Below, in pieces: positions 1 to 11,475 of a stretch of 64,000 bases of DNA. The notes beneath the pieces were generated by a model that saw nothing but the letters and a program-made list of their open reading frames with translations, was not told the DNA's origin and searched no databases. Source of the DNA: Lunularia cruciata (taxonomy: Eukaryota > Streptophyta > Marchantiopsida > Lunulariales > Lunulariaceae); the NCBI GenBank assembly GCA_948567375.1, contig OX419758.1:48375473-48439472 (forward strand), written 5' to 3'. The position numbers and the translations under genes are program-made. Numbering within the stretch: the first letter of the stretch is position 1; every line of letters begins with the position of its first letter.

Positions 1-1845
1 GCTTGCACCCTTGCCAGAGCAAGAGCAAAGATGTGCTCTAGTAGCACAAGGAATGGATAAGTCAACTAAGAGAGAATGTAATCTATATTGAAATTGTTAC
101 TCCATCAAGGAAGACTGCAAACCTCTAGTCCAATATGATAGTAGGGAAGCAAAGGATCAAAGGCCCTCTGTGCTAATGGAAATTATTGTCTCTTGAATAC
201 CGCAATAACACCTAAAGAAAGAAAGATCCTTCCTCCATCTTGGTCACATATGTCTCCAAGATTTGCCTATCAAAAACCACAAAATAGGAGGAAAGTTGAG
301 GTGTTGAGAGAGCACAACTAGCCAAAATGCTATAGGTGCCATCTCTTCTATAGATAGTAAGCCTACCTTTTTGCACAAGATTAGTAGAGATGTTTGTCTA
401 CATACCAAATCCCTATCACACACTCAAATATCCTTGGTCCAATGATATCACCAAAGACACCCATAATCCTTCTATCAAATGTGATAAGAAGGTAATAGAA
501 GAGGGAATTATGCAAAGAACATAAGTTGGTCTATGGGAAAATACTAGAGGAGAAGTATAACAAATGCCACTTGTGGATCTCCTAGTAGAGGGAAGTTATC
601 CACATGAAGAATATACACTACAAGGATAGCATCTAGTAGTAGTGTGATAAAATCCTCACATCCTACTAGCACTCCAAGAATACATAGGCCATCTGTAGAT
701 GCTGATACATCCCTTTGGAAGTTGGAGGTGAAGGACTATGCTCTACTCTTTTAACACCTTGACTCTCAAGCCTACAAGATGAAGCTTAGTAGTAAAAATG
801 TCAAAGGCCTACTTAAATTGATCTATAGGACCCACAATGTGTGTATCATCTACAAAGGAGGGAAAAACACAACTTAGCATGGAAAAGTAGTAGATAAGAG
901 TGCTCTAAAGTGAGCCATGGAAAATAAAGGTCTCGTAAAGGATCTCATAATGATCTACCAATGATTGATTCCAAAGATAGTGACTCACTCTTATGAGAAA
1001 CCATGCTAGTACTAAAGGGAAGAAGGAGAGCCATAGAAAGATTGCATAAAAGGAATAAGACTTTTCAAGGATACATTAGCTTCCTTAAGCTCTCTAAAGA
1101 TGTATGCACATGAGATGCTATTAAAAGTGTTCTCAACATCCACCTATAGAATAACATACTTAGGCTGGATTTTTATGAGTGCTCTGATGCATATAGATAT
1201 AGCCTCACAACCTTTGGATGTAGCAACTCCAAATTGATGTGGACTAAGGTGTTGTTAGAAGTGAGAAAAATGTTGAAGGACAATGGTATGGCTAACAAGA
1301 CACAAAAGACCTCCCCAATAGCAATTGGTCTAATGCTTCATGTGCCCTTCTCCATTGTGAGAAGTAGACTAGGACCTAACACTTAACTAATTTTTGTAAG
1401 AATCTCTCCCCTTGCTACTGATGTAGCCACTTGAAATAGCTTGGTAAAACCACTAGAAGGATCATCTTGCTAGAAGAAATATCTAAGATGTTCATATACT
1501 ATCCTTGAGAAACCTTTTGAAGAGAGGCATGGGGTGGTACACATTGCATGTGCAAAAAGTAGCTATCAAGAAATAAAAGTTGCTCAAGTTGATAATCTAA
1601 TACTTCTAGTGGTACTCCCTTTCTTGCAATAGGATGTAATAAGCATAAGGAAGAGATAGTCTCATTAGTGGAACTAGCCATAAACAAAGGGTGTAGGGCT
1701 TATATTTCTCCACTATACTCTCTTGCTTGACCTAATATCCTACACTATCATAATCAAGTGATATATGTAGTATCATGTGGTTGAACCTATCTCTTATGAT
1801 GTGTAGCCCATACAAACTTCTTGTATAGGGTAGCCCAACCCCCAT
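1..1845 (-). pseudogene. Reverse-transcriptase portion of the R2-like element (broken)
   Basis: Translation on the minus strand gives scattered blocks of a non-LTR reverse transcriptase. The clearest is the active-site block at about 857-830, reading VDDTHIVGP, which keeps the two aspartates of the (F/Y)xDD box. The block at 1687-1499 (NETISSLCLLHPIARKGVPL and onward) lies N-terminal to the RT core and is shared with the plus-strand copy. Frame changes and stops separate the blocks. In this family the RT copies the element's RNA at a nicked target site. Here it is a relic, cut by the window edge on one side and by an inserted repeat on the other. Confidence 0.65.
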
Positions 1846-4063
1846 TGTCGTACTTTGCTTTCTCTCTTTGGGAACACACAAGGTGCCTAGCTGTGGAGCC
1901 TATAGATCAAAGGTTGGAGGTAAAACTATCCCTACTAGTTTGAGTGTGCATAGATCCCAACCAATAGAGCCTTTCATTCTAGGTTTTGGTATTCTTGCTA
2001 TCGGGTAGAGTAGTAACGGGCAACTTAACTTGTCATCATAACACACACTCTTGATCTCCTAATGTTGTTCATCATTTCCAGCATTACCAAGGAAAAATAC
2101 ACAACAATCCTAGAAGGAAAGAATCTAAGCACAGAACCCACACACTAATCCAAACCAATTGGGCGTATAAACAAGCATGCAAGCACGGAGAGGATCCAAT
2201 CACAAGAATCCAACGGTAACTCTCTGTGCTTTTTGTCAAAATTGAGCTTCAGAGCCCTCTTGCTCTATCATAAAGCCAATTTCAACCTGTACTCCAAGCT
2301 TCCTCCAATATGTACTTCAGCTTTCACCCAATTTGTACTCCAAGTGGAATGATCCTATGTCTTGTTGACGAGGAAAATCCTATGTAACTCAGTTGGACAT
2401 AAAGTTCTCTATGTAACTTTTATTACAATTTTCTAGGATTCAATGGAAATCCTATGAGATAAGCTTTCCAATGATACAAAATAAGCCACAATTTGATTTC
2501 TACAGCTCCTCTGACTAGCTCTTAAACTTGGCCAATTTTTTGTAATTTTTACTCTAATTTTGAAATCCCTAATTTAGAGTTTGCTCTTGGTTCTGGTAAT
2601 TTTCCATAGATGTCTGGATCAGAGGCGCACCTTATCCTCACAAACACTCTAGCAACCTAAAATCCTCATTCATAGACACATGAATAGTAGAATAGACACT
2701 CAATCATGATAAAAGATAGAAATGCTCTCCCGAACTTACGACAATATTTTAGTAGAGTTTGTTATATCATCTCTCACTCTCCGTGGACCCAAAGTCAGCA
2801 AAATTTTTCACAGTAGCTTGTTGTGCCCTTTTCTAAACCTTTATAAATTTTAGTACCCTAATCCAACCCCAAACCCTAGATATGGATCAATTCCTAAGCT
2901 AGGCTAACTTGTGAGCTCTAGAGACCCAAATATGCTTGATCCAAGACCTTGAATTGTCTATTTGAGGAATTAACATGAAATCTCTACACAGAAGTTCATA
3001 CATAGCCACCAACAATACTGAAAATTTTCACAAGGTGATTTAGACCAAAAACTTTAGAAGTGACCAAATCTTCAAACTTGATCAAAATGTCATCTCCAAC
3101 TCCTCACTTTTGAAGCTCCAACTTCATTTGGCCAGATCTGATTTGAGATTGATCAAAATCTAAAATTTCTTGAGTTCATCATTACAATCACTCTTTCAAC
3201 TCACCAATTCAATTCGCAGATCACCAAGATGTCTCATGAAGCTCTCTCAATAACCTATTTTCTGCTCTTGGGTATGAATTTTACCCCTTGACTCAATCAA
3301 TCATATCTCCCAAAGAATTGACTTAAATCACTCAATTTTAGTCTCCAAATTATAGCCTTTTAGCTCTTGTCTCCAACCATGGTTTTCACTCCTCTAATGC
3401 ATTCTTTGAACTCCTTATGGTCCAGAAACTCTCAATTGTTTCTTAAGATCCAATCTCTTGCAATTTTGTCATTTAGCCTCTTCACTTTTTGACAGGTGGA
3501 CCAAAACTCCATCTTGAAGCTCATGAGCAAAATTGAGTCATTCTCCAACTACAAGAGTACATAGACTTTCAAGTTTCATACTTGCTTGTAAGTAAGGACC
3601 GAAAGGACAATAGGATTCAGGTTTTTCATCATTGACTCTATGAATATCGCCCCGAAATGTGTCTCCATCCAATCCTGTAAGCCATAGCGGTGAATAATCA
3701 GAAGCCTATTGAGAAAAGGATTTGGGAGTGGCAGATTGGGAGCATGGGAAATCTCCTAATAAATTGCTCTCTCTGACGTCCAGCCTCCACGCTTTGCTAC
3801 AACTCTTACTCTCAACATCCTCTTCTTGCTCAAAACTCCTCCCAGTAAAACACACCTTACACCCAACTCTCCACCATCTATATACATAAGAACACTCAAA
3901 GAAGACAAGACCATAATCCATATGGCCAATCATATACATGTATATAGATTGCTCATATGGCAATAGCTCAACCGTGGGATCTGTCATACAACCTACTCCA
4001 TCTTTATGGAGATAAATCACATCACTTTACTTTTTCAAGGGCTACGCAAACCACAACACAACA
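1846..4063 (-). mobile_element. 2.2-kb dispersed repeat, copy A (possible solo LTR) inserted in the R2-like copy
   Basis: Read on the minus strand, this block starts TGTTGTGTTGTGG and ends TACGACA, a near-perfect inverted pair with TG...CA-type limits. It interrupts the R2-like element: the sequence flanking it is contiguous in the plus-strand copy near 12600. A second copy lies on the plus strand at 23694-24162 plus 29756-31342. Shared landmarks include TGTGGTTTGC at the start, a block around an AACCAAGAG core in the middle, and GCTAGGCACC near the end. I found no convincing target-site duplication and no retroelement protein inside. A minus-strand open frame at 4020-3706 lies within the repeat and has no recognisable domain. 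A solo LTR is the simplest reading, but a non-autonomous element is possible. Confidence 0.55.
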
Positions 4064-4660
4064 CCGCGTGGAATCTTTAGAATCTTGTAGCCCCCTCTTT
4101 GTATCCCGCATGCCTCCTTCTAGTATAGCAAAGATATCATCTTGGGATTAAAAGGAATAAGAACAATGCTAACTCACCCATGGGATCACAAATCAACAAT
4201 CAAGTGATAAGAAAAAAATACTATCTAGCCTCATCATGGAGTGTACATAAAAGCCTATGTCTATATAGAGAATAGACATAGACAAGGAGAAATAGTCTCA
4301 AATAACACCAAAATACAACCCATTTGAGATGTTTCCCATGACTTGATTGGTATCCCCAAGGTAGTCAATGAAGGGATAGACAAAGCATGTGTAATCTTGA
4401 GTGTCAATGATGTTGATATGGTCACTTGCCTCATACAGGCATCCCAAGTGGTCCAATCATAATGCTTGTGCATTTTTTCCATATGAATCTTTACTCCTTG
4501 CAAGTTAAAGAGTCGATGACACACCGGGCATGGTGTATCCCGAGCCGCTCTAGATTGCCTCACATGGAGAAGTGAAGGCATAGATAGCACAAGAATAATG
4601 ATACTAATACATATTGGTGCTCTCCATAACTCCCCATACCTACAAAACCACAGGCCACTC
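4064..4660 (-). pseudogene. N-terminal zinc-finger portion of the R2-like element (broken)
   Basis: The minus strand from 4590 encodes a CPVCHRLF...H...H motif, a C2H2 finger of the form CX2C-X11-H-X4-H, followed by HYDWTTWD. The plus-strand copy has the same arrangement (CPQCHRQF, then DYDWTTWD). An N-terminal finger of this sort precedes the RT in R2/NeSL-type elements, where it binds target or template nucleic acid. Similarity to the other copy continues down to about 4085, where the 2.2-kb repeat begins. The open frame runs 109 codons and ends in a stop at about 4261, well short of a full protein. Confidence 0.6.
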
Positions 4661-4999
4661 TAAAAACCTTCAAAAAATATAAATTTTTATAATTTTCAAT
4701 TTATATCTCCATACTTTTCAAACTAAATTCAGTTGGAACTAGAATATGAAAACCAAAAGAACAAAAGTTGAAATTTCACAACCCATCACTCTCATCACAA
4801 ATCAATCACTCTAAACCCTACAAAAATCTATATATCTTTATATCTTTCTACAAGTTTCTCCCTAGCCTTAAGTTCTAGGTACCAGTAGAACCAAAATTGA
4901 AAAGAATAAAAGAAACATTATTCACTCATGTAGTACAAGCTACATTCCAAAATTCCAACTCACTCTCTCTTCTCTCTCTCCTTCACACCCACCGAATGA

Positions 5000-5554
5000 T
5001 CCCTCCCTCCATGTCCAAAAGAAGTTAATACCTATTACCAAACTCTTATGAGTTGTTTAGTTGAGTACTTCTTACCAGTCATCCTCTTTACTAAACTTGA
5101 GGTTATACAAATCTAGATATTGCGTGTGAGATCAGGAGAAACTCATGAGCGGGAGACAGTACAAAAGAACTACATCAGCATTTTTTATATTTTTAGCTTG
5201 TTGCATATTTAAGTATCTTGCAAAAAATTATTCATATGATCAGGGATATTTGTTAATATCACTTTTTCCTAAAATGAATTTATATATGGTTATAGTATTT
5301 CTCTTTTCTCAACTACAACAAATCATTATCGAGGTGTAAAAAATTATGGTCAAGATGTCTAACGGTTTAGAAATATGATCGATCCCTGTGGAACATTCTT
5401 GTTATATTGTTTGAGTTACGGAAGTCATACCAACAATCTCTTTCTTGCTCAAGAAAAAAAATTAATTTTCCATCTTTTGTGACCTTCTGAAGGTAAGGAA
5501 AGCCGTGTCAACAATGTCCTTAATTCCACTAAAAACTGGGAAAGGCGATCTCGT
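5000..5554. other. Boundary between repeat block and island 1; no gene seen
   Basis: The stretch is AT-rich and has short open frames without recognisable motifs. It may contain the far 5' leader of the minus-strand R2-like copy. I see no RNA gene or regulatory element I can defend. Confidence 0.4.
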
Positions 5555-5690
5555 AATATAACACATGAAGGATGGGAAGACCCATCAAGCCCATACAAAG
5601 ACGAGACATAAGATGTAAAACGGAGCTAAGCCCCAATAGTATCAATATGAGCTAAGCCCCATTATGATATCCATTGAAAACTAGATTTCT
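5555..5690 (-). repeat. R2-like element tail, minus orientation
   Basis: The reverse complement carries the tail signature also found at the end of the plus-strand element: TAGCTCCGTTTTACATC, then TTGTATGGGCTTGATGGG and TCTTCCCATCC. It is a fragment without coding sequence. It lies just upstream, in the element's sense, of the minus-strand R2-like copy. Confidence 0.6.
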
Positions 5691-5784
5691 TATTACGTGT
5701 AAAATCGTTGATAATGAAATCTCTTAGGGAAAAAGATTTGATACCGATACTAATGGAAATTAGCCCCAATTTACCTCGTATATC

Positions 5785-5855
5785 TCATCCTTGTCCTGCT
5801 GGATGGGGTCTTTCCATCCCTCCTGTATTCTATGCGGTCCCCTTTTTCCCCCGAT
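5785..5855 (+). repeat. R2-like element tail fragment
   Basis: The sequence shows the tail signature GGATGGGGTCTTTCCATCC followed by TATGCGGTCCCC. It lacks any upstream coding part, as expected for a 5'-truncated retrotransposition product. Confidence 0.55.
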
Positions 5856-6014
5856 TAGGAAGCATAATCAATGTCTGTCCTCTTGATATCAGCCACTGCT
5901 AGAGGGTCGCGTGTTCTAACCTCAAGTTTCAGTAATCAGTACTCATCATTACTTACTTATCATCTCGTAATCATCCGAACTAACTCGTCTCATTATATCG
6001 TTCGTTTACCTTTT

Positions 6015-6090
6015 TTCTCTCTCCCTTGTACGGCTCATGGGGTCTTCCCATCCTTCGTTTTTGTACGAGGTCGCCTTCTTTCATTATATC
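6015..6090 (+). repeat. R2-like element tail fragment
   Basis: The motifs CTCCCTTGTACGGCTCATGG, GGTCTTCCCATCCTTCG and GAGGTCGCC match the other tails. The fragment sits just upstream of the presumed transcript start of the small membrane-protein gene. Confidence 0.6.
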
Positions 6091-6437
6091 GTTCATACGT
6101 ACCGTATATGCTTCGACGACGGAGTGGACTGACCTGCCACTTGAAACATGTGAATATGGGAGAAGTTTCGTCAGGGTCATAGAACAAGAAAGCAACAGTA
6201 ACGAAAAGCGTTCGCCTCTAACCATTCATGCAATGCAGACTTCGATGGACTGACGCAGAACTATCAGAGACTATTAGAGGGACCATCGTCGTCGTCACGA
6301 ACTAGCGAGCAAGTTCTCTCGGTTGCCAACGTCTCTTGCTGGTTGGCACATTACCGTTATGCTTGACGAAGGTTGATCTCCATGATATTTGTTTCCCGGT
6401 GGGCTACTAGTCGGAGCTTTGTTTCTTAACAACGCTG

Positions 6438-6763
6438 GTGAGTTTCCTCCGTTAATTCATGTGTTCAGAATACTTTCTTGCTTGATTTCGTCCGTTGTAA
6501 ATTGCTGCTGCTGGGCTTCCATCTCGATGTAAGTGAGTGTCTGGAACTAGTCCAAGTCGCTGTGAGGGTTGTTGAGAGCTGGTGATAATTCTGGATCTGT
6601 CAGAGATGACGTCTGTTGTGGGGGATAGGATGCATGCAAGCATCGTGTAGTGTAGTGGAGTGCCTTCTGTATAACGGGAGGCTGGTATCTAAGTGCTGCT
6701 GTTGTGGTTTCCTTTTCCTCCTTCTCTCTTCAAGAGTAAATTAATATCTGTGCTTTCTTGCAG
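6438..6763 (+). other. 5'UTR intron of the small membrane-protein gene (inferred)
   Basis: A consensus donor (CGCTG|GTGAGT) at 6438 and a strong acceptor (TGCTTTCTTGCAG) ending at 6763 define a 326-nt intron. No long open frame precedes the donor, so the upstream exon (roughly 6200-6437) is taken as untranslated leader. The second exon carries a 54-codon upstream open frame (6813-6974, starting MRDTVIVLL) ahead of the main start at 7076. That frame could lower translation. Confidence 0.5.
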
Positions 6764-7075
6764 TTTGCTTCCTGAATTTTCATTCCGATCGACTCCACGG
6801 GTTGATCAGTGGATGAGAGACACTGTAATTGTGCTGTTGAAACTGCGCATCTCTCCGCATCTATCGCTAGGGGTTAATACCTTTCAGCATTGGCGGAGTA
6901 CCGAGGCATATCCAAAGGGGACATTGCAGGCCATGGTTTTCCGATCATTCATACAAATTTTCAAGGCATTTTGAAGCAGTGGACTTGCACGCGAGCGAGG
7001 GAAGGAAACTGCACGACAAGGACCAGTTGTGCACGCACTGCAAAGAAGCTTTCGTGATCCATTTACTCTGGAATC

Positions 7076-7339
7076 ATGTGTTTCATGGGGAAAATCTGCA
7101 AGCTGTGCTCTTGCTTGATAGTAGTAGCTGTCGTTCTATCCGTGCTGTTTGGTTTCGGCTGGATAAAGAAAGCCGGCCACACCTGCGTACAGGGGCATTC
7201 TGTACTAGGAGACTGCAACGGCTCTTTCATCGCAGCACCGCCTGGGGGATGGGCACCGGTACTGGCGCCTGTTTACGATCTCTTGCCGTTAGGAAATGAC
7301 AACTTCACTTCAAGCTCGGTTCAACCGAAACAGCCCTGA
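7076..7339 (+). CDS. Small membrane protein with one N-terminal hydrophobic segment, function unknown
   Basis: The frame encodes 87 residues. Residues about 6-27 (KICKLCSCLIVVAVVLSVLF) form a basic, Cys-containing start followed by a hydrophobic helix long enough to span a membrane. The rest is a short soluble tail rich in Gly and Pro (PPGGWAPV). Small proteins of this layout are common in plants, but I do not recognise a named family. Met1 (7076) and Met4 (7085, MGKICK) are both possible starts, and the second may be the real one because the helix begins soon after it. The gene has an inferred spliced leader, a trailer of about 1.1 kb, and an AATAAA at 8480. It runs toward the SOUL gene. The island setting and the leader intron support a real gene, but homology is untested. 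Confidence 0.5.
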   Translation: MCFMGKICKLCSCLIVVAVVLSVLFGFGWIKKAGHTCVQGHSVLGDCNGSFIAAPPGGWAPVLAPVYDLLPLGNDNFTSSSVQPKQP

Positions 7340-8479
7340 TGTGCCCGAATATCTCATACAGGAGGCTTCAGGTGAATTGAGCTCGTTGCTCATCACGAGA
7401 CTCTTTGGACCTCTTCAGTCCATAGTCCTGGTACGGGCGTACCAGTGTTCACAACGGTAGGCTCAGCAAAGTGAAAAGAGACCGCAGTTTGAATTACCAT
7501 GTAGCTCGCGGGAGAACCGGGAGTTTCGTTTTAGTCTCCCTTCAAGAATGCATGGAGCGGTTTTGAAGGAGTAAGCCCTGTCGGAACCTATCTTTAGCAG
7601 GGAGGACCTTCAAAGATTCGACGACCTCGCTGCCGCAGAGAATTTATTTTCTCTTCACTTTCAGTTTCTTCCCATCTTGGGAGCTGTCTGTGGTTGCGGT
7701 CTTTTAGCATGTTGCCCTTTTAACCCAACCTGCTAGCATTTCACCAATCTATATGGTATTTGATTTGAGCAGATTTGAGCTTGAGAAATGGTGCGTTGAG
7801 AAATGGCGTTGACATAATATGCCTTCGCTGATTATTGTATCATATATGCAACCTATTGAGATTCTTTCCTTTCCCTGCGGATACTGGAAACGGCACCAGT
7901 GTCTATTATTGCAAGTCGATTGTCATTGTCAAACGGGATTGTATTCCCGGACTTCTACTTCACCACCATATTCCGAAATGGTCAGGTGTTTCTGAGTTTT
8001 TGTGTGTGCGCTCCATGAGATGCTTCTCTTACCTTCGGAGAATTATTCTTCGAAAAGTTTCTGTCATGCATAATCTTCCCCGATATTTGGCGGTTACAGC
8101 GGAAGGGAATGGCTCTGACTTTGTTTTCGTTCTAAACTACATCGGTACGAACTGGCACAATCCGCTGAATACTTTTCCCCAACGACCTCTTCGAACATAC
8201 AAAGTAATAACAGACTTGTCTCTAGATCTTTGTGTAAATAGATCACCTGTTGCAGGTGCATTAGCGCAATATTTAAGAACATCTTTTATCCTCATACAAT
8301 TGACATGAGCGCTAGAGCTTAGTAAACTGTGAACTTTAGTCCCAGAAAAGCTTCTGTAGCTTCGACCACATCGGTCGGTTACAGCTAATGATCTTTTCCA
8401 ACTCATTTCTCACTAGCATTAGCTTTTTCCTTTTGTAGAAACGTAGGAAATATGGGTTTGGTTTGAGTCCTCGAACATG

Positions 8480-8485
8480 AATAAA
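8480..8485 (+). terminator. Candidate poly(A) signal for the small membrane-protein gene
   Basis: An AATAAA hexamer lies about 1.1 kb after the stop at 7339, before the convergent SOUL transcript ends. Confidence 0.35.
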
Positions 8486-8797
8486 ATCATGAATTAAATT
8501 CCATGTCAGTGGCAGATATTTTGGCCATAGGGCCTGGACATAACCATCCCTCGTGTCCTACGAGTTTCCAGCAGTAGACTTCAATTGTATCAATGAAGGG
8601 ACGCAATTGACTGATGCGCAGAAGACCAGTGAGCAGAGATTCTGCAGGAAGCAGGAGTCTTCAGCGGGAATCTGATTCTCACCAAGAGGTGACAATTGGA
8701 GGACAGGATGAGCTCTCGCAATCCACTGGAACTATTGCCCACAACAGTGAAACCAGAGGACAGACTGACAGAAAAGGGTACCAGGGTGAAACTTTGA

Positions 8798-8803
8798 TTT
8801 ATT
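8798..8803 (-). terminator. Candidate poly(A) signal for the SOUL gene
   Basis: AATAAA on the minus strand lies about 185 nt after the SOUL stop codon, a normal distance for a plant trailer. Confidence 0.45.
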
Positions 8804-8987
8804 TATGCACATGTAAGGCCCTCTTCAGTAAGAGATGACCTGGATACGCACTAGTACTCTGAACATGATGATGACCATGTTCCGCAGGCAAGACAGCTAC
8901 CCGGCCCCAAACGGACCTTCTGCCAGCACACAGATAGTGCTCGTACTCTCGGTATTCACAACACTTATCGTACAGAGTAGGTTTCAT

Positions 8988-10185
8988 CTACATTTTCTTC
9001 AATGGAAGCTCGATCTTCTTGGCGTCGAGATCAATGTTCACCCATACTTCATTCTTGCGGTTGAAAATCTGGAATGGGGCGCTGAACTGGGCAATTGCGT
9101 AAGAATCCTGACCGGCAACAGGATATGTTGCATTCTTGATGATGTCTGATTCCTTCAAACTTGTAGCCAGCTTCTCAGCTTCCGTGGGTACGTTGAAGTC
9201 GACAGCGTACCCGGAGAATGTCCTGACTGCAACAATTCGCTTACCCCATCGTTCAAAGGTAATGTTAAGTTCTTCTAGAGGAGTTGGGGGTGCGTCCTGG
9301 TACTTTGAAGGGACGAAAAAACGTACAGCGAAAGCTGAGGAACAGAAAGGCCCGGCTGAGGGAACAATGCCAGTCAATACTGGAGCGGTCATTGGCACTT
9401 TAGTCCAGTTGTGATTCCCACCTTCTATGTACTGAAAAAGCCTGTACATATAAACAACAACATTCATTCGCTTGATCAGTTCGACTTCACTATCGCACAT
9501 TCTTCAGACGATCTCGACTTGCTTTATCGTCATAGAAGCTCTTCCAACATCACTCTGCCTGAGTTCACAAAAACCTATAGTTGGTGGAGAGTAGTAGATA
9601 TTACGCTAAACAAACAGTCGATAAAGGTGTAAAAGGGAGGACTTTCTAGTCATGTAACAGAACTTAGCACCCATTCCCTCGACAAATCAGATTACGAGTT
9701 TGTTATAAAAAGTTTAGCAAGAAGCTTTTAAGGTGTGACACAAGTCGGAAAAATGCTGCCACTATCGATCCGGAGAACATTATTCTGTACACTACTCTCT
9801 AACAGGACGAGTGGCGTTCATAATAATGTACTAAGTAGTAAGAGCTGGGTCGTGATGGATAAATTCTTTTGACCCCCTGTCATGGAACTAAATTCACAGG
9901 TAATTCCTAGCTCAGATTAATTTCCAGCTACTACGCATAATACTTTACCAAGCAGAACCTAAATCCGTGGAAAACGAACCTGTGGAATCCAACCGTAGTA
10001 GCCTGCACAAATGAGAAGTCTTCAACGATGGCTACTGCCCACACAGACTCGGCATACACACGAACATCAAAGTCACGTCCGCTATACAAAACAGCAAATT
10101 CTGGGCTCTCTATGTCAAAAGATGCCGTGGCAAAGGTGCCAAAGACTAGCATCAAACCCAGATAGAACACAATTTTCGGCCCCAT
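8988..10185 (-). CDS. SOUL/heme-binding-family protein, secreted type (two coding exons: 10185-9980 and 9441-8988)
   Basis: The spliced reading frame gives 219 residues. Exon 1 begins at the ATG at 10185 with a clear signal peptide (MGPKIVFYLGLMLVFGTFAT, cleavage likely after ...ATA) and continues FDIESPEFAVLYSGRDFDVR, typical of the SOUL N-terminus. The donor is CACAG|GTTCG and the acceptor TGTACAG|GC. Joining them completes a split Arg codon and gives GFHRLFQYIEGGN, the expected family reading. Exon 2 carries KVPMTAPVL, FFVPSKYQ, RTFSGYAVDF and a C-terminal NEVWVNIDL. The family binds tetrapyrroles such as heme. In plants the signal-peptide type is thought to enter the secretory pathway or vacuole, so placement is by family. 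An in-frame Met upstream (10248) is rejected because an intron acceptor (TATTGCAG) lies between it and 10185. Length and motifs look complete, with no break. Confidence 0.93.
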
Positions 10186-10755
10186 GTTCACGAATTCAAT
10201 CAAGAAATCAAAATCTGCAATACATACAATCAAAAGCTTAGTCTTCAAGTATTCAAAATCTAAATATCTATCACGAACAGCAGATTAGAATCACCATAAC
10301 GGCGGTCTCACAGAAGAAATTCACAAATCGGAAGGTTCTCAAGGTTCTTCTCAGTACCATACAATCAATCAGAGCGCAGGTGACCACGTAAAAGCTTAAT
10401 CCGCCATAGAAACTAACCTAAATAATGTGAGAATCGAACTCTAAAGAATGTAAATCGTTCTAACATCTAAACAGAGTACGTCCTTGGAGCTCTAAATCTT
10501 CCACAGATCGCAACACGAGTCACTTCAGAAACACCAATCTATCCTTCCTCCGCGAGAAAACGCCTAATCACGGGGTTTTATCTCGGCCACTTGCAGAAGT
10601 CAAATCTCTCTGCTGCAAGTTACTTACTCTATCTGTCCTTAAACAAACACCGACTCCTTTGCACGGTCGGAAGAGAACAACTTCAATCCCAAACCCACAG
10701 TGAACGAAGTCCGAACAGACGACGACGTTAGGTCAAATGTTACTCTTCACGAGAG
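10186..10755 (-). other. 5' leader of the SOUL gene with a probable intron
   Basis: A good acceptor (GTATGTATTGCAG) on the minus strand ends at 10215. A possible donor (ATTTAG|GTTAG) lies near 10423. The leader exon would then run from about 10725 to 10424. The stretch keeps many CG dinucleotides, unlike the transposon blocks. Confidence 0.4.
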
Positions 10756-10763
10756 TTTAAATA
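10756..10763 (-). promoter_or_regulatory. Candidate TATA box of the SOUL gene
   Basis: TATTTAAA on the minus strand lies about 570 nt upstream of the ATG, at a sensible distance before the inferred leader exon. No other support. Confidence 0.3.
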
Positions 10764-11109
10764 TTGCCAACACCTTAGTGCCCGGAATTCGTCATTGCCA
10801 AGTGGATTAGTTGCTGCCACACACAGCAAAATCCGTTGAATGCTTGAGCTGCATGAGCTCGTGATCTTAGCGGGGAATGCAAGTTTCCTTTTCTATGAAT
10901 TTTGCTAAAAATACTGATAAACACCAGCAACGAGTTACGAATTGGCAAGTGGACACAGAGGTTTCCAAATTCCGGGTCGCGTGGATAATACCGCCGTCCA
11001 TTTCTCCGTCATTTTTCCCTTCCTTATCAAGCTTTCCTTTCTTAAATGTCTTCACTGAGACTTTCTACTTTTGTGAAGCGTTTCCTATATTACTATTTAT
11101 AGATATTGA

Positions 11110-11200
11110 GGCTTAGCCCCATGTTATTTTTTTTCTCTCCCTTGTACGGCTTGATGGGGTCTTCCCATCCTTCATTTTTCCTACTCGGTCGCCTTTTCCT
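11110..11200 (+). repeat. R2-like element tail
   Basis: GGCTTAGCCCCATG, CTCCCTTGTACGGCTTGATG, GGTCTTCCCATCCTTC and CTCGGTCGCC reproduce the tail of the element ending at 15345. No coding sequence is attached. Confidence 0.65.
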
Positions 11201-11201
11201 C

Positions 11202-11291
11202 GATATTCCGGTTCTGTCTAGCGTGAGCTTTTTGGAGAAAAGACGTGATATTCCGGTTCTGTCTAGCGTGAGCTTTTTGGAGAAAAGACGT
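11202..11291 (+). repeat. Exact 45-bp tandem duplication
   Basis: Two identical 45-bp units (11202-11246 and 11247-11291), each starting GATATTCCGGTTCTG. The unit is a multiple of three and would add 15 residues in an open frame, but no gene is supported here. Confidence 0.9.
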
Positions 11292-11394
11292 GTTCAGCGT
11301 GTCGGTGAAGGATCTCAACTAAACCTTCCATGTAGAGCCTGAACATTGTTATTAGAAGCTACTTTCTCTCTTTCTCTGCTACTTTCTCTACTTT

Positions 11395-11475
11395 CTTTTT
11401 CGTCTCTCCCTTGTCCGCCTTGATGGGGTCTTCCCATCCTTCGTGTTGTCTAGGCGGTCGCCTTTTTCTCATTTT
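11395..11475 (+). repeat. R2-like element tail at the head of the plus-strand copy
   Basis: CTCCCTTGTCCGCCTTGATG, GGTCTTCCCATCCTTCG and GGCGGTCGCC match the tail at 15240-15345. It sits directly before the 5' leader of the element, so the element is bracketed by direct copies of its own tail. Confidence 0.65.

Larger units (their letters stand above)
1..5000 (-). mobile_element. R2-like non-LTR retroelement, minus-strand copy, interrupted and cut by the window edge
   Basis: This is a decayed copy of the element seen in better order on the plus strand at about 11.4-15.3 kb. The two align block by block: 1499-1687 here matches 12765-12951, 4261-4590 matches 12090-12420, and the first bases of the window match about 14410-14466 in reverse complement. 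The element reads from about 5000 down to 1, and its 3' part lies outside the window. A foreign 2.2-kb repeat (about 1846-4063) splits it between the zinc-finger part and the RT part. Stops and frameshifts occur throughout, so it cannot make a protein. The 5' limit is approximate: similarity to the other copy is clear to about 4950 and fades beyond. Confidence 0.75.

Noticed and set aside
3706-4020. A 104-codon minus-strand frame as a gene
   Set aside because: It lies inside the 2.2-kb repeat inserted in the R2-like copy, has no recognised domain, and its counterpart in copy B is not open.
8614-8838. A 74-codon plus-strand frame as a gene
   Set aside because: It lies between convergent transcripts, probably over the SOUL trailer on the other strand, and has no recognisable motif.
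10186-10248. Upstream in-frame Met for the SOUL protein
   Set aside because: A good splice acceptor lies between it and 10185, and starting at 10185 gives a standard signal peptide.
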